64,000 nt of DNA, from contig NZ_CP060395.1 in assembly GCF_015840335.1 (NCBI RefSeq), forward strand, positions 310,001 through 374,000. The letters run 5' to 3'. This DNA is from Synechococcus sp. CBW1108 (lineage in GTDB: Bacteria > Cyanobacteriota > Cyanobacteriia > PCC-6307 > Cyanobiaceae). The translations under genes and the position numbers were made by a program. The notes below the pieces were generated by a model, which did not search any database, was not told the DNA's origin, and saw only the letters and a list, made by a program, of their open reading frames with translations. This document shows, one piece after another, positions 1 to 7,821 of this stretch (the stretch's first letter is position 1; each line of letters starts with the position of its first letter).

Positions 1-76
1 GAATCAAGCTCCAAGTGCCCTTGTAGGAGGCGCGTCCGTCCTCGAGGGTGATCAGTGCGAGGTCAGAACTGACCAT
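1..76 (-). CDS. Partial CDS at left edge, hypothetical
   Basis: The minus strand opens with an ATG at 74-76 and stays open for 25 codons to the window edge, reading MVSSDLALITLEDGRASYKG and onward. The amino acid composition looks like a genuine protein start. An in-frame GTG lies four codons upstream, so the true start could be a little earlier. Too little is visible to name a family. Confidence 0.35.
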   Translation of the reverse strand, partial: MVSSDLALITLEDGRASYKGTWSLI

Positions 77-214
77 GGGGCTTATCACGGGGCCAGGGCA
101 GGAAATAACCACTGCAGCCGTTAGCCGGCAATGGCGCTGTGACTGTCGCGACAGATTTGCGATTCTTTACGCCTACCGCCTGGACTTACCCTTGGGGGCC
201 AAGTGCGGCCATGT

Positions 215-1192
215 CTAGGGGTAGCAGTTGGGCACAAAAAACTGTTCATTCAGCGGGGGCCTCTGGTAGTCGCCACCGCCCAGGCGGGGGGGCAGTTCGA
301 TCGGCTCAGGAGTCATGTCCACATAGGGAACCTTGCTGAGCAGGTGCTGGATGCAGTTGAGACGGGCACGGCGCTTGTCGTCAGCCTCAACCGTGAACCA
401 GGGGGCTTCAGGAATGTTGGAGTGGGCGAACATCTCGTCCTTCGCTTTGGAAAACTCAACCCAGCGATCACGGGACTCCAGATCCATTGGGCTTAGCTTC
501 CAGCGCCGGGCTGGGTCTTCAAGGCGGGAGCGGAAGCGGGCTTCCTGCTCCTCATCACTGACCGAGAACCAGTATTTCAATAACGTGATGCCGCTGCGCA
601 CCAGCATGCGCTCAAATTCTGGACAGGATTGCCTGAACTCCTCAACCTGCTGGGGCGTGCAGAAGCCCATCACGTTTTCCACCCCGGCGCGGTTATACCA
701 GCTGCGATCGAAGAGCAGAATCTCGCCAGCGGAGGGGAAGTGCTCCACATAGCGCTGGAAATACCACTGGGTCTTCTGCTGATCCGAGGGTGTGCCCAAG
801 GCTACTACCCTGCAACCGCGGGGGTTGAGGGGCTCGGTTATCCGCTTGATCGTTCCGCCCTTACCAGCGGCGTCCCGTCCTTCAAAGAGCAGGATGATGC
901 GATAGCCAGTGTGCTTGATCCAGTACTGCATCTTGACCAACTCCACCTGGAGCCGGGCCAATTCTTTTTCATATAGCTTGCGATCGAGCCTGGTTTTCTT
1001 GCCCTCCGAATTGACAGAAAAATCATCAAAGATTGGCGAGGGGAAATAGCGATCGCTCGGGCTGTCAGGCCTAGATTTACCTGCTTTAGCATGGGCAGCC
1101 GGGTTCTTTTTGGCCTCTTTTAACTTCTTTTTCAAGCTCTTTTTCTTCTTGCCGGCCTGCCCATCCGCTGGAATTGCCACCACATTGGTCAC
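215..1192 (-). CDS. ppk2: Polyphosphate kinase 2 (PPK2 family)
   Basis: PPK2 enzymes move phosphate between polyphosphate and nucleoside di- or monophosphates, so this cytoplasmic enzyme links phosphate storage to the nucleotide pool. The 325-residue product has a lysine-rich, probably disordered start (about residues 14-40). It then has the Walker A motif EGRDAAGKGG (104-113), a lid region and the Walker B-like FDRSWYNRAGVE (161-172), all diagnostic of PPK2. Length fits a single-domain PPK2. Which nucleotide it prefers cannot be read from the sequence. It stands alone; the next minus-strand gene upstream is an unrelated hypothetical. Confidence 0.93.
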   Translation of the reverse strand: MTNVVAIPADGQAGKKKKSLKKKLKEAKKNPAAHAKAGKSRPDSPSDRYFPSPIFDDFSVNSEGKKTRLDRKLYEKELARLQVELVKMQYWIKHTGYRIILLFEGRDAAGKGGTIKRITEPLNPRGCRVVALGTPSDQQKTQWYFQRYVEHFPSAGEILLFDRSWYNRAGVENVMGFCTPQQVEEFRQSCPEFERMLVRSGITLLKYWFSVSDEEQEARFRSRLEDPARRWKLSPMDLESRDRWVEFSKAKDEMFAHSNIPEAPWFTVEADDKRRARLNCIQHLLSKVPYVDMTPEPIELPPRLGGGDYQRPPLNEQFFVPNCYP

Positions 1193-1274
1193 GGGAAACT
1201 ATCCATTACTCATGCTAGGCCTACCGCTTGCGGAGCAGGCCAATTGCAGCAAAGGCCACATAAGGGCGTGATTG

Positions 1275-1661
1275 TTATTTTTCTTTATGGAATACCGGCG
1301 CGGGCTGGGGCTCCGGCTGCTGAATAAGCGGCTGATCCAGCGTCTGGTCCAGAGACTGATCCAGAGACTGGTCCAGAGGCTGTTCCAGCAGAGCAACTAG
1401 TTCCCTGCGGGCGGGGCTAGCCCGATTCAACTCCCTCTCCAGGCTGGCAATGCGCATTTCACGCAGACAGTATTTGCAGCCACCGGTGGTTTGCAGATGC
1501 TTTTCAGGGGTAATCGAAATCTGCTTTACCGGATGGGTGGTGCAGCGAATTCGCACCGGTGTCTTGTAGCTTTTATAAATGATCTCAGCGTAATCATATT
1601 GATTGCCAAAGCGAAATCTGGCCCGCTCTAGGAAAAGCTCCCGACTGATTGGGTTGCCCAT
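1275..1661 (-). CDS. Zinc-ribbon-like protein with LDQ repeats (DUF723-like)
   Basis: The 128-residue product starts with a module of about 60 residues: FGNQYDYAEIIYKSYKTPV, then IRCTTHP, a HL pair and GCKYC. This spacing of F-G-x-x-YDY, C-x-x-H and C-x-x-C resembles the small zinc-binding repeat (DUF723 type) that accompanies phage and homing endonucleases. No nuclease domain is present. The C-terminal third is a tandem repeat, LDQSLDQSLDQTLDQP, followed by a proline- and glutamine-rich tail. It could be a captured DNA-binding module; the function is unknown. The family call is from recognition of the pattern, not a search. Confidence 0.6.
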   Translation of the reverse strand: MGNPISRELFLERARFRFGNQYDYAEIIYKSYKTPVRIRCTTHPVKQISITPEKHLQTTGGCKYCLREMRIASLERELNRASPARRELVALLEQPLDQSLDQSLDQTLDQPLIQQPEPQPAPVFHKEK

Positions 1662-1782
1662 CGCCAGGCCCCTTCCGAAGTCTTAAGGGGCATAATTTAA
1701 ACAAGCACCGGCCCTATCCCGCAAGTTCCTGCCAAAGCGACACGTTGCTGCGATCCTGGCTAGCGATCTCCCGAAACGGATC

Positions 1783-1896
1783 ATGATTCCCGAGAAGCCC
1801 CAGCGGCCTGCCTGGCTGAACTGGTTGTTCCTGGCAGCCTTCCTCTGGAGCTCCTACCAGCTGGCAGGTTTCTGGATACAGCGCCTACATGGCTAG
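1783..1896 (+). CDS. Possible small single-pass membrane protein
   Basis: An ATG-started frame of 37 codons reads MIPEKPQRPAWLNWLFLAAF and continues WSSYQLAGFWIQRLHG before TAG. It has a basic, proline-rich start, one hydrophobic segment of about 20 residues and a basic end, as expected of a small membrane protein. It fills an otherwise empty gap between two minus-strand genes. There is no family assignment and no clear ribosome binding site, so this is tentative. Confidence 0.35.
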   Translation: MIPEKPQRPAWLNWLFLAAFLWSSYQLAGFWIQRLHG

Positions 1897-1904
1897 GTGT
1901 CCGC

Positions 1905-2279
1905 TCAGGGACGAGCTGGTGGCTGGGGCCAGAGGGCCTGAATCAGGCGAATCAGAGCCAACACCACCAAAGCGACCGCCGCCGCCGCCGCAAGTACCAG
2001 CAGAAGCACGGAAAGCAACTGCAGAACGCCCCAGAGCGCCTGCTTGACGCCTTCGATCAGATTGACCAGGGCTTTGCTGAGCACCAAAAAGGTGTCAAAC
2101 CGATCCGGCACCTGCAACAGGGCAAGGATGAGGCCTACCCCAGTGCCGCCCAGCAGGAAGGAAGTGCCGACTTGGCGCAACCGGGCCTGGAGCTGGCGGC
2201 CCCTAAATACCCGCCGCCTGGTCTTAGCGGGCTTGCCGCTGACATAAAGCTGCTTCTCGCGGCGACGGCCTGACTTCAT
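1905..2279 (-). CDS. Hypothetical membrane protein
   Basis: The 124-residue product has an arginine/lysine-rich cytoplasmic start (about 1-35). A first hydrophobic stretch lies near 43-57, and a long alanine/leucine/valine-rich region (about 84-115) could form one or two membrane spans. Its start overlaps the stop of the upstream gene at 2276 by four bases, so the two are probably translated together. I do not recognise a family. It is the last gene of a four-gene minus-strand cluster that begins with the DUF3038 gene. Confidence 0.6.
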   Translation of the reverse strand: MKSGRRREKQLYVSGKPAKTRRRVFRGRQLQARLRQVGTSFLLGGTGVGLILALLQVPDRFDTFLVLSKALVNLIEGVKQALWGVLQLLSVLLLVLAAAAAVALVVLALIRLIQALWPQPPARP

Positions 2280-2524
2280 ATCTCTAGGACGTAGCCGGCA
2301 CCGCGCATCCAGCGCTCGAATTCAATCAGCACCAGCTCATTGGGGCAATCGATCAGGGAAAGATCGGCCACGGTGCAATCCCCGTGGCCGCCATGGTGGA
2401 GGGAGAGGCGAAAGTCTTCGCCACTGAGCCCGCAGACCTCCGGATCACTGCGCACCACCACCCCAAGGCTGGCGCCTAGCCGGGCAACCCGAATCCGTAG
2501 CTCTGACCAACTCAGCTTCGGCAT
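2276..2524 (-). CDS. Hypothetical protein, 82 residues
   Basis: A small soluble protein with no recognised family. It has a mixed alpha/beta-looking composition, several histidines in the middle (LHHGGHGDC) and two further cysteines. It is translationally linked to the membrane protein downstream (four-base overlap) and lies 45 bases after the DUF4335 gene. The tight packing argues that it is a real gene in the same transcript. Confidence 0.55.
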   Translation of the reverse strand: MPKLSWSELRIRVARLGASLGVVVRSDPEVCGLSGEDFRLSLHHGGHGDCTVADLSLIDCPNELVLIEFERWMRGAGYVLEI

Positions 2525-2569
2525 GGACCAGGCTGGAACAACTTCAGTGTGACCAGGCCGGCGCCAAAG

Positions 2570-3172
2570 TCAAGAAGGGGGCTGCTGGACCGCGCTGGGG
2601 TTGGCCGTGGGTGGGGCCACAGGCTTGGGTTCGGGAAGCAGCAGGCCCAATCCAGCTGCCAGCCCCAGGGCCAGCACCCCCCCCAGCGGGGCGGCCAGGC
2701 GCTGGGCCAGGGGCCGGCGTTCCAGCAGCTCCCGGGCCCTGAGGGGCAGGGGCGAGGGCAGCTCAAGCTGCAACTGCAGGCGGGGATCAAGGCGCAACTG
2801 ATCGAGCACCCGCACCAGATCGGCTAGCTCGGCATCGTCGAGTTCTAGCTGTAACGGGGGCGTATCGGCCTGGCTGCTGCGCAGCAGCAGCAGGTGGCCC
2901 CTGCCAGGGTTGGGGCCAATCTCGACCGGCGTGGGGTCGGCCCCAAAGCGGCGGGGCACGCCGCTGATCAAATAGCGGGCGTAGGGCAACACCACCTGCA
3001 TCAGGGCTAGCAGGTGCTCCTTGCGGCCCTCCAACGCGGGGCGACCGGCCCACTGCAGGCTCCAGCCCGTGATGATGCCGAGGGCCCCGGCACCCTGGCC
3101 CATGGACACATCCGGCAGACCCTCCACCCGCAGGCGACAGCTGAGTTGGTCGTATTGAAGGGACTGTTTCAT
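2570..3172 (-). CDS. DUF4335 family protein
   Basis: Cyanobacteria-specific protein of unknown function. I take the ATG at 3172 (MKQSLQYDQLSCRLRVEGLP) because the longer open frame upstream runs into the preceding DUF3038 gene. The 200-residue product has a conserved-looking N-terminal domain, an acidic leucine-rich middle, and one C-terminal membrane span (about 165-183) followed by a proline-rich tail. DUF3038 and DUF4335 genes are commonly adjacent in cyanobacteria, as here (13-base gap), suggesting a shared role. Nothing shows what that role is. Confidence 0.8.
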   Translation of the reverse strand: MKQSLQYDQLSCRLRVEGLPDVSMGQGAGALGIITGWSLQWAGRPALEGRKEHLLALMQVVLPYARYLISGVPRRFGADPTPVEIGPNPGRGHLLLLRSSQADTPPLQLELDDAELADLVRVLDQLRLDPRLQLQLELPSPLPLRARELLERRPLAQRLAAPLGGVLALGLAAGLGLLLPEPKPVAPPTANPSAVQQPPS

Positions 3173-3185
3173 GGCCTGGGCAGAT

Positions 3186-3728
3186 TCATGGCTGGGCGTC
3201 CAGGAGGCTGGCCCGCAGGCGCTCAAACCCGCCCGCGCCCGCGCCAAGGGCAAGGGCCTGCACCAGCTGGCGGGCCTGGCGGGCGCCGGCATCGGGGTCG
3301 AGCAAGAGTTGCACGCCGCCACGGCGGGGGTTCATGCGCTCGCGGATCAGCTCCAACAGGCGGCCGCGGAACAGGTCCCAGCGCTGGCTGAGCACCTCGG
3401 CAGGCTCGGCGCTGGTGAGCAGGCCGCGCAGCAGGGGGTAGAGGCGGTCGGCCAGGGAACAGAGAATGCGGATCAAGGCGTCGGTTTCCACCGGGTCGAG
3501 GCCATCGCGGCGGGTGGTGCGGCGCAGGGGATTGGTGCAGCGCCGCTTCCAGAGTTCCACCCGGTTGGGGAAGAGCTTGGTGAAGCCCATCTGCTCGCTC
3601 ATCCACACCATCGACTCGCCGCCGTTGAGGTCGAGGGCCTCCACGCTGAGCAGAAGCAGGTCGAGGCGCTCCAGGCCGCGGCGGGGAAGCCGGGCGCTGG
3701 GTTCCGGCGCGGTTGGGTCCAGGGACAT
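3186..3728 (-). CDS. DUF3038 family protein
   Basis: A 180-residue soluble protein of the cyanobacterial DUF3038 family, recognised from the stretch around LERLDLLLLSVEALDLNGGE and the helical, arginine-rich second half. No catalytic motif is visible. It is the first gene of a minus-strand cluster (DUF3038, DUF4335, an 82-residue protein, a membrane protein). It is divergent from apt, whose reading frame begins about 40 bases away, so the two promoters must overlap or be very short. Confidence 0.8.
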   Translation of the reverse strand: MSLDPTAPEPSARLPRRGLERLDLLLLSVEALDLNGGESMVWMSEQMGFTKLFPNRVELWKRRCTNPLRRTTRRDGLDPVETDALIRILCSLADRLYPLLRGLLTSAEPAEVLSQRWDLFRGRLLELIRERMNPRRGGVQLLLDPDAGARQARQLVQALALGAGAGGFERLRASLLDAQP

Positions 3729-3769
3729 GGCTGCGATGATGCCAGCAAGTGCCCCCCCCCGTCACGTCC

Positions 3770-4294
3770 ATGACCCCAGACCTGCGGGAACTCGTGCGGG
3801 ATGTGCCCGATTTCCCCAAGCCCGGCATCCTGTTTCGCGACCTGACGCCACTGATGCGCGACCCCGCCGGCTGGCAGGAGGTGATCCGTCAGCTGGGCGC
3901 GGTGTGCGAGCGGCTGCAGCCAGAGCTGATCGTCGGCATTGAGTCGCGGGGCTTCATCGTCGGCACCGCCCTGGCCACTGCCGTCCGCCTGGGCTTCGTG
4001 CCGGTGCGCAAGGCAGGCAAGTTGCCCGGCAAGGTCACCGGTGTCGATTACGCCCTGGAATACGGCAGCGACCGCCTGGAGATCCACAGCGACGCCCTGG
4101 CCGACGGCTCCAGGGTGCTGATCATCGACGACCTGCTGGCCACCGGCGGCACCGCCGCCGCCTGCGCCGAACTGGTGCAGGCGGCCGGCGGCGAGCTCTG
4201 CGGCTTCGGCTTCGTGGCCGAGCTGGCGGCCCTCGAGGGCCGCCGCAAATTGCCCCAGCAGCAGCCGGTCGAATCGCTGATCATCTACAGCTGA
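3770..4294 (+). CDS. apt: Adenine phosphoribosyltransferase
   Basis: Salvages adenine with PRPP to give AMP in the cytoplasm. The product from the ATG at 3770 is 174 residues, the usual length. It begins [20 protein letters not shown], typical of bacterial Apt. The PRPP-binding loop [14 protein letters not shown] is at about 116-129, and the adenine-site segment ESRGF lies near 58-62. An in-frame ATG at 3749 would add seven residues that look unlike the family. It is divergent from the DUF3038 gene and convergent with the DUF2949 gene. Confidence 0.95.
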   Translation: MTPDLRELVRDVPDFPKPGILFRDLTPLMRDPAGWQEVIRQLGAVCERLQPELIVGIESRGFIVGTALATAVRLGFVPVRKAGKLPGKVTGVDYALEYGSDRLEIHSDALADGSRVLIIDDLLATGGTAAACAELVQAAGGELCGFGFVAELAALEGRRKLPQQQPVESLIIYS

Positions 4295-4312
4295 TTATCT
4301 AGAGCTGGTCAC

Positions 4313-4519
4313 CTACAGCTGGTCCTGCCAGCCGATCAGGGTGTCAAATTGCTCGAGGCTGATCAGCCCGTAGCGCCAGAGCACCACCGGCAGGGGTGCC
4401 AGCTCCTGCTGGGCCTGGCGCAGACCGAGCTCCAGGGCACTCTCACTCAGCCCGAACTGATGCCGCAACAGGCGCACCATCTCCTGGGAGGGGGGGGGCA
4501 GGGAAGGGGTGCTGATCAC
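4313..4519 (-). CDS. DUF2949 family protein
   Basis: A 68-residue cyanobacterial protein. The core EMVRLLRHQFGLSESALELG and the end PLPVVLWRYGLISLEQFDTL match the DUF2949 pattern: a helical, mostly soluble small protein. Its function is unknown. It is convergent with apt and is the nearest gene downstream of the FAD hydroxylase gene on the same strand, 34 bases away, so it may share that transcript. Confidence 0.75.
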   Translation of the reverse strand: MISTPSLPPPSQEMVRLLRHQFGLSESALELGLRQAQQELAPLPVVLWRYGLISLEQFDTLIGWQDQL

Positions 4520-4553
4520 CTTGGGCTAGGGGGCCACGTGCAATTCATGCTGG

Positions 4554-5792
4554 TCATTGGCGCAACAGCTGGCAAGGTCCGTGGGTCATCGCCGCCAGGG
4601 CCAGCTGCCTCAGAGGTGGCAGGCGAGCCAAAAGCACCAGGGCCAGGTGGCGGATGGGCAGAAGCAGGGGCGAACGGTTGGAGAAGAGCCTTACCAACAG
4701 GTCGGTAGCCAGCAGGGTGAGCAGCAGGTCGGGCCAGCGGCGGCGGCCATAGGCCGCAGGTAGCCGCTCCACCGCCAACCGGCCAGCCACCACCTGCCCC
4801 GCCAGACGCTGGAGCTGGGCCACGTCACGCCAGCAGAGGTTGAGCCCCTGTCCGCCTACCGGATGGCAGCGATGGCCGCTCTCGCCCACCAGCACGGTGC
4901 GGCCTCGATGCAGGCTGTGGGCCAGCAGCAGGCCCGCCGGATAGGCCCGGGGGGCATCCAGCAGGGCATCGGGCTGGAGCCCATCCGGCAGGGCGCCAGC
5001 CAGGGCGTCAAGGAAAGCCCCATCGCCAAGGCTCTCCAGCTGGCGGCAGCGGCGGGCCGGCGCACTCCAGACCAGCTGGAATATGCCGTCTCCCAGGGGC
5101 AGCACCGCAAAGGGCCCCTCGGGCCGCAACAGCTCCCAGGCCTGGTCGTTGGCGCTGCCGCGCAGCTGCACCAGACAGGTAAGGCAATTCTGGGAGTAGG
5201 CCCAGTGCAGGGCGCCGATTCCCAGGGCCGCCCGGCTGGGGGAGTGGGGGCCGTCGGCGGCAACCACCAGATCTGGCGGCGGCAGGGACGACTGGGCCGG
5301 TGGAGAGCCCAGCTCGAGAACCACGGCGGGATCGGCCGCAAGGGCCGCCAGCAAGGGCGGCAGAAGCTGCTGATGCTGGGCTATCCAACCCACTGCGGTG
5401 GATGAAAGGGTGGCTGAGGGGGGGGCGTTTGCCGGGCCCGGGCCAAGATCAGCCGGGGTGAAGCCCACCTGGCGCTCAACAGCCAGGTCAACCAGCTCCA
5501 GGCGGCGAAAAGGAACCATGACCTGCTCCAGGGAGCTCCACAGCCCCATTTGGGAGAGCAATCGCTGGCTGGAGTGGCTGAAGGCATAGGCGCGGTTGCG
5601 CTCCAGCAGGGCCGAGGCCGGCAGGGGATCACAGATGCGCACCTGCCAGCCGGCCCGGGCGAGCGCCAGGGCCGCCAGGGCACCGGTGGGACCGGCCCCC
5701 AGCACCTGGGCCCGGAAAACCGGATTGGGATGGACCATGGCGACAGGCTGATCAGCCCGGGTGGGAGCACAAAAAAGCCGCAGCTCATTCAC
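4554..5792 (-). CDS. FAD-dependent hydroxylase, UbiH/Coq6/VisC family
   Basis: A flavoprotein aromatic hydroxylase. The dinucleotide-binding motif VLGAGPTGALAALALARAGW sits near residue 30-49, a DG motif (VVAADGPHSPSRAALG) lies in the middle, and the FAD ribose-binding motif is GESGHRCHPVGGQGLNLCWRD, with Ser-Gly where many relatives have Asp-Ala. In cyanobacteria relatives of UbiH are candidates for quinone-ring hydroxylation; that substrate is inference. The ATG at 5738 (MVHPNPVFRAQ) is a plausible alternative start, because the first 18 residues of the longer form are not family-like. Confidence 0.82.
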   Translation of the reverse strand: MNELRLFCAPTRADQPVAMVHPNPVFRAQVLGAGPTGALAALALARAGWQVRICDPLPASALLERNRAYAFSHSSQRLLSQMGLWSSLEQVMVPFRRLELVDLAVERQVGFTPADLGPGPANAPPSATLSSTAVGWIAQHQQLLPPLLAALAADPAVVLELGSPPAQSSLPPPDLVVAADGPHSPSRAALGIGALHWAYSQNCLTCLVQLRGSANDQAWELLRPEGPFAVLPLGDGIFQLVWSAPARRCRQLESLGDGAFLDALAGALPDGLQPDALLDAPRAYPAGLLLAHSLHRGRTVLVGESGHRCHPVGGQGLNLCWRDVAQLQRLAGQVVAGRLAVERLPAAYGRRRWPDLLLTLLATDLLVRLFSNRSPLLLPIRHLALVLLARLPPLRQLALAAMTHGPCQLLRQ

Positions 5793-5831
5793 TGCGGCTC
5801 AAGCTGAAACTGGGCAGGGATTTAGCTGAGC

Positions 5832-6089
5832 TCAGCCGATGCCGAGCAGACCGCGGGTGAAGGATTCGCCGCCCAGGGCAAATTCGGTGATCAGCAGGGC
5901 AATGAAACCGAGCATGGCCATGCGGCCGTTGAGCTTTTCAGCGCGCTCGTGGAAGCCCCAGCCGCTTTCGCTGGAGACCACTTCCATCCGGGGCTCGGTG
6001 GCGAAGGCATTGAGGCGGCCCCCGTCTTCGGTGGTGACGGTGGCGCCCCTGATGGTGGCAGCGGTGACTGCGGGAGTGGCCTGGGTCAT
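5832..6089 (-). CDS. hli: High-light-inducible protein (Hli, LHC-like)
   Basis: A small thylakoid protein with one chlorophyll-binding helix. Hli proteins protect photosystems and pigment-binding intermediates under strong light. From the ATG at 6089 the product is 85 residues. Its C-terminal half carries the LHC motif FHERAEKLNGRMAMLGFIAL, with the Glu, Asn and Arg used for chlorophyll ligation and helix pairing. The N-terminal 50 residues are polar and variable, as is usual. An upstream in-frame ATG at 6170 lies in a strong inverted repeat and is unlikely to be the start. Confidence 0.93.
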   Translation of the reverse strand: MTQATPAVTAATIRGATVTTEDGGRLNAFATEPRMEVVSSESGWGFHERAEKLNGRMAMLGFIALLITEFALGGESFTRGLLGIG

Positions 6090-6132
6090 CGGGGCTCTAA
6101 TGTGAGGTTGCTGTCGAAATTGTAACGCATTA

Positions 6133-6170
6133 TTGCAGAGCCTGGGCGGATCGGCGCCCAGGCTCTGCAA
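6133..6170 (-). terminator. Perfect 16-bp inverted repeat, terminator-like
   Basis: Arms TTGCAGAGCCTGGGCG (6133-6148) and its exact reverse complement (6155-6170) flank the loop GATCGG. It starts 18 bases after the stop of the upstream minus-strand gene and ends about 43 bases before the hli start. It therefore probably ends the upstream transcript or shields its 3' end. There is no run of T after it in either direction, so a classic intrinsic terminator is not proven. It could equally be a 5' leader element of hli. Confidence 0.5.
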
Positions 6171-6188
6171 ACCTCTCTGCGAAAACCC

Positions 6189-6839
6189 TCAGCGGAATCT
6201 TTTGAGGCAGAGCTCCTCAAAGGCTGGGCGCAACAGGAAGGGGTATTCCCCCACCCACAGCTTCAACTGGGGTAGCCAGGCATCGGTGATCGCCCCCACC
6301 TGGGAGAAATCCTTGCGCTCACTGAGCACCAGCACCCGCACCACCATGCCGGCGCGGATCTTCTGGTGTTTCTTCTTGTCAAAGGGGAAGCGCACCTTGC
6401 CGAGATAGCCCTGCTCGTCCTCCAGCTCGAGGGTGAGCCAGGTGCGGCGGTTTTCCACCAGCTCCAGGCGACCGCTGTTATTGGCCTGTTCGCGCCGATC
6501 CTCAACAATCTCGCGGGTATAGAGATCAGCTATCTCCCCTTCAAACAGGGCGGCCGCCGGGTAGCGGCGCAGGGTCGCGTTCTTCTGGCCGGCCTCCAGG
6601 ATCGGGCCCCAGAGCAGGTAGAGGGCAAAAACCACTCCCACCATCAGGAACACGGGCCCAAACTGGCTGGAGAACAGCAGGGTCTGGCTGATCAGCAGGG
6701 CGATCACGGCGCCGATCACGGAGATCAGCACCCTCTGCAGCACCTTGCGGGGATTGCCAGTGCAGGCATTGAACTGGGGGCCGGTGGCGACCGCCGGGAT
6801 CAGGCGGGGGAGCTCGCCGGGGCGCAGGGGAATCAGCAT
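6189..6839 (-). CDS. Conserved cyanobacterial membrane protein
   Basis: The 216-residue protein has two closely spaced hydrophobic segments near 38-55 and 61-80, then a soluble C-terminal domain with a basic patch (FPFDKKKHQKIRAGMVVRVL). Relatives occur across cyanobacteria and are often labelled phosphate ABC permease; nothing here supports that label. The two-helix plus beta-rich domain layout suggests a membrane-anchored cytoplasmic domain. It is 25 bases downstream of dapB on the same strand and may be cotranscribed. Confidence 0.7.
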   Translation of the reverse strand: MLIPLRPGELPRLIPAVATGPQFNACTGNPRKVLQRVLISVIGAVIALLISQTLLFSSQFGPVFLMVGVVFALYLLWGPILEAGQKNATLRRYPAAALFEGEIADLYTREIVEDRREQANNSGRLELVENRRTWLTLELEDEQGYLGKVRFPFDKKKHQKIRAGMVVRVLVLSERKDFSQVGAITDAWLPQLKLWVGEYPFLLRPAFEELCLKRFR

Positions 6840-6864
6840 GGGGCCAGTGTGGGCTCAGGCCTCT

Positions 6865-7713
6865 TCACAACAGCCGCTCCAGGCCATACACCAGCCCACC
6901 CAGCTGGCGCACCTTTCGCACGGTGAGCAGAACCCCCGGCATGTAAGCGGAGCGTTCGATCGTGTCGTGGCGCAAGGTGTAGGTCTCCCCGGGCGCGCCA
7001 AACAGCACCTCTTGGTGGGCCACCAGGCCCGGCAGGCGAATCGAATGGAGCCGCAGACCGCTCTCGCGCAGCCCACCGCGGCAGCCCGCCAGGGTTTCGT
7101 GCTCCTCCACCTGCTGGGGGTTGAAGGCTTTGCCCAGCTCCTCGATCAGCTCGGCGGTCTTGATGCAGGTGCCACTGGGGGCATCGGCCTTGCGGTTGTG
7201 GTGCAGCTCGGTGAGTTCGGCGTAGTCGTAGAAGCGGGCGGCGGCGGCAGCGGCCTGCTGCAGCAGCACCATGCCGACTGAGAAGTTGGGGATCACGGCC
7301 CCACCCACCCCCGCCTTCTCGGCAAACGCAGCCAGATCGGCCAGCTGCTCGCTCGAGAGACCGGTAGTGCCGATCACCGGGTGCACCCCGTAGGCGATGG
7401 CGCCGCGGCTGTGCTCGTAGACCACCGAGGGGTGGGTGAAATCCACCAGCACGGCAGCCCCGCCGCTGCGGGCGGCCTGGCTGGCCTGGCAGAGGGCCCC
7501 CTCAAAATCGCTGGTAATCGCCACCTGGAGCTCCCCCAGGCCGAGCTCCAGGCCCACATCGGCGCCCTCCTTGCCGGAGGTGGTGTCGATCGCTGCCACG
7601 AGCTGGCAGTCGGGCGCGGCATGGAGGGCCTTGATCACCTCTGCGCCCATGCGGCCCAGGGCTCCGGCCACCACCACGGGGATCGGGGCAGCGGGGGCAG
7701 GGGCAGGAGCCAT
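6865..7713 (-). CDS. dapB: 4-hydroxy-tetrahydrodipicolinate reductase
   Basis: Reduces the DapA product with NAD(P)H in the diaminopimelate/lysine pathway, supplying lysine and peptidoglycan cross-links. The 282-residue product has the nucleotide-binding motif [11 protein letters not shown] near its start, [11 protein letters not shown] and [10 protein letters not shown] in the Rossmann domain, and the substrate-binding signature [14 protein letters not shown]. The length is typical for cyanobacterial DapB. It is divergent from chlH, with about 100 bases between the starts. Confidence 0.96.
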   Translation of the reverse strand: MAPAPAPAAPIPVVVAGALGRMGAEVIKALHAAPDCQLVAAIDTTSGKEGADVGLELGLGELQVAITSDFEGALCQASQAARSGGAAVLVDFTHPSVVYEHSRGAIAYGVHPVIGTTGLSSEQLADLAAFAEKAGVGGAVIPNFSVGMVLLQQAAAAAARFYDYAELTELHHNRKADAPSGTCIKTAELIEELGKAFNPQQVEEHETLAGCRGGLRESGLRLHSIRLPGLVAHQEVLFGAPGETYTLRHDTIERSAYMPGVLLTVRKVRQLGGLVYGLERLL

Positions 7714-7821
7714 GGCGAGCGCAGGTAGTGGGGTCGAGCCTATGTGTGCCGCGCAGGCCTGGCCAGCGGTCGCATCAGGTCAGGGAGCTCCGTAGATTCC
7801 CTGGGATCAGTCCAGTTGCCC

